Assembly (NCBI RefSeq): GCF_022815645.1
Contig: NZ_JALGRO010000002.1
Span: forward strand, 62,001 to 126,000
DNA from: Curtobacterium sp. VKM Ac-2922
GTDB taxonomy: Bacteria; Actinomycetota; Actinomycetes; Actinomycetales; Microbacteriaceae
Length of the DNA stretch: 64,000 bases
Reading direction: 5' to 3'
The notes below the pieces were generated by a model. The model did no database searches. It saw only the letters and a program-made list of their open reading frames with translations, and was not told the DNA's origin. Made by a program: the position numbers and the translations under genes. This document shows, one piece after another, positions 59,222-64,000 of the stretch (position 1 is the first letter of the stretch; each line of letters opens with the position of its first letter).

Positions 59222-60513
59222 CAGCCGTTCGCCAGCAGGGTGTTCATCTTGGTCTGCGCGGTCTCGAGCGCCTGCTTCGGGGTGGTGCCGCCCTTCATGG
59301 CCAGCGCGATCTGCTGGTCGAGGAAGTCCGTCATCGCCGAGTTGGCCTCGACCGGGTTGAGGTTCTTCGCGGTCTTCAGCGCGTCGTTCGCGAGCACGCG
59401 GGCCTTGGCCTCGACGGTGCCGTCGTCCTTCGAGAAGAACGGGTCGGACTGGGACGAGGTGGTCGACGGGAAGATGTTCACCAGGTGGGCGAACGACTCC
59501 TGGTTCTTCGCGTTCGTCATGAACGCGGCGAGCGCCTCGGCCGTGGCGATGTGCTTGGACTTGCTCGACACGGACAGGCCCTGCACGTACAGCGGCGGGT
59601 TGTCCAGCGCCGGCGAGACGACGATGTTGCCCTTGAGGGACGGGTTGTTCTTCTCGAAGTCGCTGATCGCCGTCGCGCCACCGGTGGTCCAGGCGACCTT
59701 GCCCTGCGTGAACAGGGTCGAGTTGCCGAGGTAGTCCGTGTTCAGGACCGACGAGGGCATCAGGCCGTCCTTGTAGGCCTTGGCGTACTTGCTGATCAGG
59801 TCGGCCGCCTTGGACGAGTTCGCGAACGTGAACTTGGTGCCCTGGTCGTTGATGATCTTCACGCCGGCCAGCGAGAAGTCGCTCAGGCCGGGCTTGCGGC
59901 TCATCAGGTAGTCGTCCGGGCAGTTCTGGTGCATCGTCTCGGCCTGGCTGAACAGCTGGTCGGTGGTCTTCGGCGGGCTGTTCGGGTCGAGTCCGCACTT
60001 CGTGAACATCGACTTGTTCCAGTAGTCGATGTCGGTGTTGAGGTACCACGGGTAGCCGTACGTGCCGTCGACGCCCTTGTAGTTGTACGCAGCCAGGGCG
60101 CCCTTGACGTAGGTGCTCGAGAGCTTCGTGTCGTCCTTGGCGACGTCCTGCAGGAACCCGCGCTTGGCCAGGGGCAGCGCGATGTCCGGCGGCAGGTTGA
60201 TCACGTCCGGCAGCGAGTTCGACGAGGCCTGGCTGAGCACCTTGTCGGCGTAGCCGTCGCCGGGCTGGTCGACGAGCTTGACCTTGGCGTCCGGGTGCTG
60301 CTTCTCGAAGGCCTTCACGACGCCGTTGAGGTAGTCCGTGTAGGTCGGCGTGAGCGCCCACGTCTGCAGGGTGATCGTGCCGGAGATGTCCCCCGAGCCG
60401 GAGCTTGCGGCACCGCTGCCCGACGAGCAACCGGTCAGGACGAGGGCGGTCGCGGCGGCGCCGGCGAGCAGCGCCAGTGCGCGCTTCGTGGTGGTGCGGG
60501 TGGTGGTTCTCAT
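59221..60513 (-). CDS. Sugar ABC transporter substrate-binding lipoprotein
   Basis: A 430-aa periplasmic-type binding protein, anchored by lipidation at C29 (lipobox LVLTGC). It is followed by a Ser/Gly linker and a CUT1-family solute-binding fold (ITLQTWALTPTYTDYLNGVV, AFEKQHPDAKVKLVDQPGDG). The ligand is inferred from the neighbouring GH38, GH5-type and EndoH-like genes to be an N-glycan-derived oligosaccharide. It is the first gene of the operon and lies opposite the LacI regulator. Confidence 0.92.
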   Translation of the reverse strand: MRTTTRTTTKRALALLAGAAATALVLTGCSSGSGAASSGSGDISGTITLQTWALTPTYTDYLNGVVKAFEKQHPDAKVKLVDQPGDGYADKVLSQASSNSLPDVINLPPDIALPLAKRGFLQDVAKDDTKLSSTYVKGALAAYNYKGVDGTYGYPWYLNTDIDYWNKSMFTKCGLDPNSPPKTTDQLFSQAETMHQNCPDDYLMSRKPGLSDFSLAGVKIINDQGTKFTFANSSKAADLISKYAKAYKDGLMPSSVLNTDYLGNSTLFTQGKVAWTTGGATAISDFEKNNPSLKGNIVVSPALDNPPLYVQGLSVSSKSKHIATAEALAAFMTNAKNQESFAHLVNIFPSTTSSQSDPFFSKDDGTVEAKARVLANDALKTAKNLNPVEANSAMTDFLDQQIALAMKGGTTPKQALETAQTKMNTLLANG

Positions 60514-60604
60514 CGCGTCGGACTCCCTTGTGCGTGCGGATGGTGCGTGTGGGTGGTGCTGGTGCTGGTGCTCGTTCGCGCTGGTGTTCGCGCTGGTGTT
60601 CGCG

Positions 60605-60618
60605 CTGAACCGGTTCAG
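60605..60618. promoter_or_regulatory. Perfect palindromic LacI-type operator
   Basis: CTGAACCGGTTCAG is a perfect 14-bp palindrome with the central CCGG/CG step typical of LacI-family operators. It lies 92 bases upstream of the binding-protein gene. Three direct copies of GTTCGCGCTGG (60574-60604) lie between it and that gene. Confidence 0.7.
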
Positions 60619-60641
60619 TGCTGGTCACCGGCCCGGCTGGA

Positions 60642-60659
60642 TGTCCACGACTCTGGACA
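60642..60659. promoter_or_regulatory. TGTCCA-N6-TGGACA inverted repeat
   Basis: A perfect 6-nt inverted repeat in the divergent promoter region of the importer operon and the lacI-type gene. It could be a second regulator's site. Confidence 0.4.
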
Positions 60660-60675
60660 ACTAAAGCGTTATAGT
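60660..60675 (+). promoter_or_regulatory. Operator overlapping the leaderless promoter of the LacI-type gene
   Basis: ACTAAAGCGTTATAGT is palindromic at 12 of 16 positions around a central CG, the usual LacI-family form. It ends in TATAGT (60670-60675), a -10 box six bases before ATG 60682. Binding here would autoregulate the gene. Confidence 0.65.
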
Positions 60676-60681
60676 CAAGCC

Positions 60682-61713
60682 ATGGCCATCCAGCGTCGGA
60701 CGACGATCGCCGACATCGCCGCCAAGGCGGGTGTGTCGATCAGCGCGGTCTCCTTCGCACTCAACGACCGCCCCGGTGTGTCCGACGCCACCCGCGCCCG
60801 CGTGCGCGCCGTGGCCCGCGATCTCGACTGGCAACCGCACACCGCCGCACGGGCACTCGGCGGCGCGAAGGCCGGCTCGATCGGCTTCGTGCTGAACCGG
60901 CCGGCGCGCACGCTCGGCACGGAGTCGTTCTTCGGCGACCTGATCTCCGGCATCCAGCTCGGTCTGGCGGGGTCACACGTCGGCATGAACCTGCTGGTCG
61001 CGCGCGATGCCGACGAAGAACTGCAGACCTACCGCGACTGGTGGAACGGGCACCGCGTGGACGGCGTGATCGTCATCGACCCACGGCACGACGACGCCCG
61101 ACTCGAGTTGCTCGGGCACCTGGGCATGCCGACCGTGGTCGTCGGGTCACACCCGTCGCCTGCGGGTACGGCGCCGACCGTCTGGATCGACGACTCGGAC
61201 GCCACCGAGAAGGTCCTGCGCTACCTGCACGCCCTCGGCCACCGACGCATCGCGCACGTCGCGGGCCGTCCGGAGTACGAGCACACCGCGATGCGCATCG
61301 AACGGCTCCGGGCGTTCGCGGTCGAACACGATCTCGACGACACGGTGTCGATCCCCACCGACTACGCGGCCGACACCGGTGCGGCTGCCACGCGCGAGCT
61401 GCTGTCGCGGCGCACCCGTCCGACCGCGATCGTGTTCGACAACGACGTGCTGGCGGTCGCCGGCCTGGGCGTGGCGAGCGAGATGGGCGTCGCGGTGCCG
61501 GGCGACGTGTCGATCGTGTCGTTCGACGACTCCGCGATGGTGCGCCTGGTCCGGCCCACGATCACCTCGCTGACGCGCGACACCGTCGAGCTCGGGCAGC
61601 GCGCGGCGACCCTGCTGCGCCGCCAGATCGACGCCGACCACGTGCTGCCGTCCGAACCCGGTCCGGTCCTGACGCTGAGCGTGCGCGAGAGCACGGGGCG
61701 CATCCGCGACTGA
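60682..61713 (+). CDS. LacI family transcriptional regulator
   Basis: A 343-aa regulator. The DNA-binding domain begins RTTIADIAAKAGVSISAVSF with the hinge helix DWQPHTAARALGG. The sugar-binding domain includes IGFVLNRPARTLGTESFFGD and the late AIVFDNDVLAVAGLGVASEM. The usual A-V-S-x-V recognition helix is present. It is divergent from the importer operon across a 168-bp region with three palindromes, so it probably represses that operon until an N-glycan sugar is bound. Confidence 0.92.
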   Translation: MAIQRRTTIADIAAKAGVSISAVSFALNDRPGVSDATRARVRAVARDLDWQPHTAARALGGAKAGSIGFVLNRPARTLGTESFFGDLISGIQLGLAGSHVGMNLLVARDADEELQTYRDWWNGHRVDGVIVIDPRHDDARLELLGHLGMPTVVVGSHPSPAGTAPTVWIDDSDATEKVLRYLHALGHRRIAHVAGRPEYEHTAMRIERLRAFAVEHDLDDTVSIPTDYAADTGAAATRELLSRRTRPTAIVFDNDVLAVAGLGVASEMGVAVPGDVSIVSFDDSAMVRLVRPTITSLTRDTVELGQRAATLLRRQIDADHVLPSEPGPVLTLSVRESTGRIRD

Positions 61714-61786
61714 CGACGGGCGCCGCGCGACACGCGCATCCGACTCACATCGCGGCCCGTCGTGGTGGCGTGGACTTGACGCCGCG

Positions 61787-61804
61787 TTCGAACACACGTT
61801 CGAA
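61787..61804 (+). promoter_or_regulatory. LexA (SOS) box
   Basis: TTCGAACACACGTTCGAA matches the actinobacterial LexA consensus TCGAAC-N4-GTTCGA perfectly and is extended by one base on each side. TTGACG at 61776-61781 gives a -35 element, so the box overlaps the spacer and -10 region. The downstream GTG (61812) lies eight bases away, suggesting a leaderless, SOS-induced transcript. Confidence 0.8.
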
Positions 61805-61811
61805 TTGCGTC

Positions 61812-62135
61812 GTGGGACGGCGTCGCGAGAACCGGTGGCAGCCCCCGGAGCACCCGGAGGTCGAACGTCCGCACGCCTACTCCCTGTCGGACGACGCCCG
61901 CGGGCCGGACGTCTGCCATGCGGTCACGCCACTGCCCGTGTGGGCATGGGTGCAGTTCCCGACCTTCCACGTCCGCGTCAAGGCGTTCGCGAAGAGCTGG
62001 ACGCGCGATGCCGTCCTGGTGGAGTGGGCGCAGTTCGGGCAGCACGCCGAGGCCTGGGTCTGGCGATCGGCCGTGAAACACCGCGTTCTGCGGACAGAGC
62101 GCGTGCATCGGACTCCGCTTGGCGCACCCGATTGA
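61812..62135 (+). CDS. Small unknown protein under an SOS box
   Basis: A 107-aa basic protein, start GTG 61812. It begins with RRRENRWQPPEHPEVERPHA and has a Trp-rich middle (PLPVWAWVQFPTFHVRVKAF, then WTRDAVLVEW and AEAWVWRSAV). I recall similar small proteins in Microbacteriaceae but know no function. The strong LexA box just upstream makes a DNA-damage role likely. It lies between the LacI-type gene and the small gene at 62248; no known SOS gene is adjacent. Confidence 0.65.
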   Translation: MGRRRENRWQPPEHPEVERPHAYSLSDDARGPDVCHAVTPLPVWAWVQFPTFHVRVKAFAKSWTRDAVLVEWAQFGQHAEAWVWRSAVKHRVLRTERVHRTPLGAPD

Positions 62136-62247
62136 CACGTCGGTGACCACGGAGGATCGTTCGATCCGCCCCGGCTCAGCAAGAATCACGACGATCGAGA
62201 CATCCGTCCCGTGCCGTCACCACCCCCCCGACCGGAAGGAGGCACCC

Positions 62248-62400
62248 GTGAAGAACCACGACGTGCCGTCCTGGGTGGCACACGTGCTCACGCCGCCCGA
62301 CGTGATCGCCGCCTACGTCGAGCGACGGGTGAACGACCCCGCTCTGCTGTCGGGCGAGCAGCACGAACCCACCTACGCGGACTTCCTCCGCGCCGAGTAG
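62248..62400 (+). CDS. Small protein of 50 residues
   Basis: GTG 62248 is preceded by AAGGAGG with ideal spacing. The sequence starts MKNHDVPSWVAHVLTPPDVI and contains AAYVERRVNDPALLSGEQHE. It is acidic, soluble and unrecognised. The 112 bases before it contain a TATA-poor interval and no other gene. Its last 28 bases overlap the end of the EamA gene on the opposite strand. Confidence 0.6.
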   Translation: MKNHDVPSWVAHVLTPPDVIAAYVERRVNDPALLSGEQHEPTYADFLRAE

Positions 62401-63254
62401 ACCGTCACGCCGACGCTCGCCACCGTCACACAGGCGAGCGCGACCACCTCGACGAGCGAGAGCGCCTCGCCCAGCACGACCAGCCCCGCAAGGGCCGCGA
62501 CCGCCGGGCCGAGACTCTGCAGCACGCCGAACACCCGGGTCGGCATGCGTCGCAGCGCCGACATCTCGAGCGCGTACGGCAGCACGCTCGACAGCACCCC
62601 GACGACGCCGAACACGACCAGCAGTGACGGGTCGGCCCGGACGCCCGTGATCGCGGTCCCGAGGCCGAACGGCAGCGAGACCACCATCGCGACGAGCATC
62701 GACACGGCCAGGCCGTCGACCCCGGGGATGATCGAGCCGACGTGCCGGTTCATCACGATGTAGCCCGCCCAGCACACGGCGGCGGCGACCGCGAACGCGA
62801 CACCGCCGAGCTCGGTCACGGCAGTCGGTCCGACCCCGAGCAGCACGACACCGACCAGGGCGAGCACGGCCCAGAGCGCGTCGCGCCACCGCCGGGTGTG
62901 CACGAGCGACAGCGAGAGCGGTCCGAGGAACTCGATCGTCACCGCGACACCGATCGGGATGGACGCGAACGCCAGGTAGATGAACACGTTCATGCCGCCG
63001 AGGGCCACGCCGAGGCCCAGCGCGCCGAGCCACTGCGCCCGTCGCCAGTGTCGGACGCGGGGGCGGACGACGAGCGCCAGCACGACCGCGCCGAGGACGA
63101 GCCGCAGGGTGGCCGCGCCGACCGGTCCGACCTCGTCGAAGCGGGTCTTCGCGATAGCCGCGCCGAGCTGCACCGAGACGATCGCGGCGAGGGACAGCAG
63201 CGGCGCGGGCGCGCGCGGCTTCCCACCCGGTGCGACGTCGGTGGGCGGGGTCAT
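62373..63254 (-). CDS. EamA/RhtA-type drug/metabolite exporter
   Basis: A 293-aa membrane protein with ten predicted helices in two EamA repeats. Typical segments are GAATLRLVLGAVVLALVVRP, AFASIPIGVAVTIEFLGPLS and SALRRMPTRVFGVLQSLGPA. RhtA-like members export amino acids such as threonine and homoserine; the substrate here is unknown. The start GTG/ATG region overlaps the response-regulator stop by four bases, so the two are co-transcribed. Confidence 0.88.
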   Translation of the reverse strand: MTPPTDVAPGGKPRAPAPLLSLAAIVSVQLGAAIAKTRFDEVGPVGAATLRLVLGAVVLALVVRPRVRHWRRAQWLGALGLGVALGGMNVFIYLAFASIPIGVAVTIEFLGPLSLSLVHTRRWRDALWAVLALVGVVLLGVGPTAVTELGGVAFAVAAAVCWAGYIVMNRHVGSIIPGVDGLAVSMLVAMVVSLPFGLGTAITGVRADPSLLVVFGVVGVLSSVLPYALEMSALRRMPTRVFGVLQSLGPAVAALAGLVVLGEALSLVEVVALACVTVASVGVTVYSARRKSA

Positions 63255-63913
63255 CCGAGGTACGCGAGGACGGCGAGCACGCGGCGGTGGTCCTCGCCGG
63301 TGTCCTCGAGCGCGAGCTTGCCGAAGATGCTCGTCACGTGCTTCTCGACCGCGCCGGTCCCGATCACCAGCGCCCGGGCGATCGCGGCGTTCGTCCGGCC
63401 CTCGGCCATCAGGCCCAGGACCTCGCGCTCGCGCGGCGTCAGCGCTTGCAGCGGGTCACGGCGGCGGCGCATCAGCTGCGTGACCACCTCGGGGTCGAGC
63501 ACGGTGCCGCCGGAGGCGACCCGGCGCACGGCGTCGTCGATCTCCTCGAGCCGGGTGACCCGGTCCTTCAGCAGGTACCCGATGCCCGCGGACGAGGACG
63601 CCAGCAGCTCTTCAGCGTAGGTGGCCTCGACGTACTGCGACAGCAGGAGCACGCCGGTCGCGGGCGCGAGCCGACGGGTCTCGACGGCGGCACGGACGCC
63701 CTCGTCGGTGAACGTCGGCGGCATCCGCACGTCCATGACGACCACGTCGGGGGCGTCGTGGGGCAGCGTGGCCAGGAACGAGACGGCGTCGGCGTGCTGT
63801 CCGACGACGTCGATCCCGGCTTCGTCGAGCACCCGCGCCAGGCCTTCGCGCAGGAGCACCGCATCGTCGACGACGACGGCCCGGATGCGTGCTGCATCCG
63901 GGCCGTCGGTCAT
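63251..63913 (-). CDS. LuxR-type (NarL family) response regulator
   Basis: A 220-aa protein. The receiver domain has the acidic pair DD at 16-17 and the phospho-acceptor D61 in VVVMDVRMPP, and the C-terminal HTH is LTPREREVLGLMAEGRTNAA with IARALVIGTGAVEKHV. The distinct sequence AELLAS-like region and GYLLKDRV are typical of the NarL/LiaR group. A histidine kinase gene lies 22 bases upstream on the same strand (partial), its likely partner. Confidence 0.93.
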   Translation of the reverse strand: MTDGPDAARIRAVVVDDAVLLREGLARVLDEAGIDVVGQHADAVSFLATLPHDAPDVVVMDVRMPPTFTDEGVRAAVETRRLAPATGVLLLSQYVEATYAEELLASSSAGIGYLLKDRVTRLEEIDDAVRRVASGGTVLDPEVVTQLMRRRRDPLQALTPREREVLGLMAEGRTNAAIARALVIGTGAVEKHVTSIFGKLALEDTGEDHRRVLAVLAYLG

Positions 63914-63935
63914 GACACCAGACTAGTGGCGCGCC

Positions 63936-64000
63936 TCACCGTGCCGTCGGCACCCCGTTGAGTGCGCCGAGCGGGATCCGTGCGGTGGCCTGGGTGGGGC
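63936..64000 (-). CDS. Sensor histidine kinase (3' end only)
   Basis: Only the last 20 codons are in the window, reading PTQATARIPLGALNGVPTAR before the TGA complementary to 63936-63938. The T-x-A-x-I-P-L ending is usual for the final strand of NarL-partner kinases, and the gene lies just upstream of the response regulator. The assignment depends mainly on that position. Confidence 0.55.
   Translation of the reverse strand, partial: PTQATARIPLGALNGVPTAR

Overview
The window is high-GC DNA with dense operons, many 4-nt start/stop overlaps, GTG and TTG starts, and TANNNT boxes sitting 6-7 nt upstream of start codons (leaderless transcription). Gene content and order (xerD, SufE, SseA-type sulfurtransferase, ZapE, Amt; an actinobacterial flagellar cluster; DUF6177/DUF6507 toxin loci; a perfect actinobacterial LexA box) point to a motile actinobacterium of the family Microbacteriaceae, probably Curtobacterium-like. 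The genus is inference.

Layout. 1-6.5 kb is core genome: the end of a flavin-dependent oxidoreductase, a DUF2510 membrane protein, XerD, a NUDIX enzyme, SufE, a rhodanese, ZapE and an ammonium transporter preceded by a GlnR-like operator. 6.5-18.9 kb is an accessory polymorphic-toxin region. Its left half is a collapsed locus: a DUF6177 gene fused to the tail of a lost toxin, then a row of immunity-like genes, two of them broken. Its right half is an intact operon: DUF6177, a small protein, a WXG100-like DUF6507 protein, a 705-aa toxin, a CdiI-like immunity protein and a YezG-like protein, followed by four unrecognised genes forming two paralogous pairs. A 76-bp copy of the 3' end of the aldo/keto reductase gene lies at the left edge of the right half, so the roughly 7.7-kb intact cassette is bounded by direct repeats.

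19-24 kb holds the aldo/keto reductase, ChaB, a FabH-type synthase, an EcsC-like protein and an AbiEi/DUF559-type protein, then a 61-bp tandem repeat array. 24-41.8 kb is the flagellar cluster: fliW-flgL-flgK-flgN on the minus strand, then fliA, fliC, fliD, fliS and flgB-flgC-fliE-fliF-fliG-fliH-fliI-fliJ-(NlpC/P60)-fliK-flgD-flgE on the plus strand. Sigma-28-like promoters precede flgN, fliC and flgB. The cluster stops at flgE. Motor, C-ring and export genes (motAB, fliM/N, fliP/Q/R, flhA/B) and csrA are not in the window. fliK carries three in-frame copies of a 70-bp imperfect palindrome.

42-51.8 kb is mixed housekeeping: a lipoprotein, HAD and NUDIX hydrolases, GNAT-type proteins, a GT39-like membrane glycosyltransferase, DUF5997, trigger factor, tRNA-Pro, tRNA-Gly and a phosphotransferase whose 3' end runs antisense into tRNA-Gly. 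51.9-61.7 kb looks like a complete N-glycan (high-mannose) utilisation locus: secreted EndoH-like GH18, GH38 alpha-mannosidase, a GH5-type (probable GH5_18) beta-mannosidase, an ABC sugar importer and a divergent LacI regulator with palindromic operators. 61.8-64 kb holds a small gene under a perfect LexA (SOS) box, a 50-aa protein, an EamA transporter, a LuxR-type response regulator and the 3' end of its probable histidine kinase gene.
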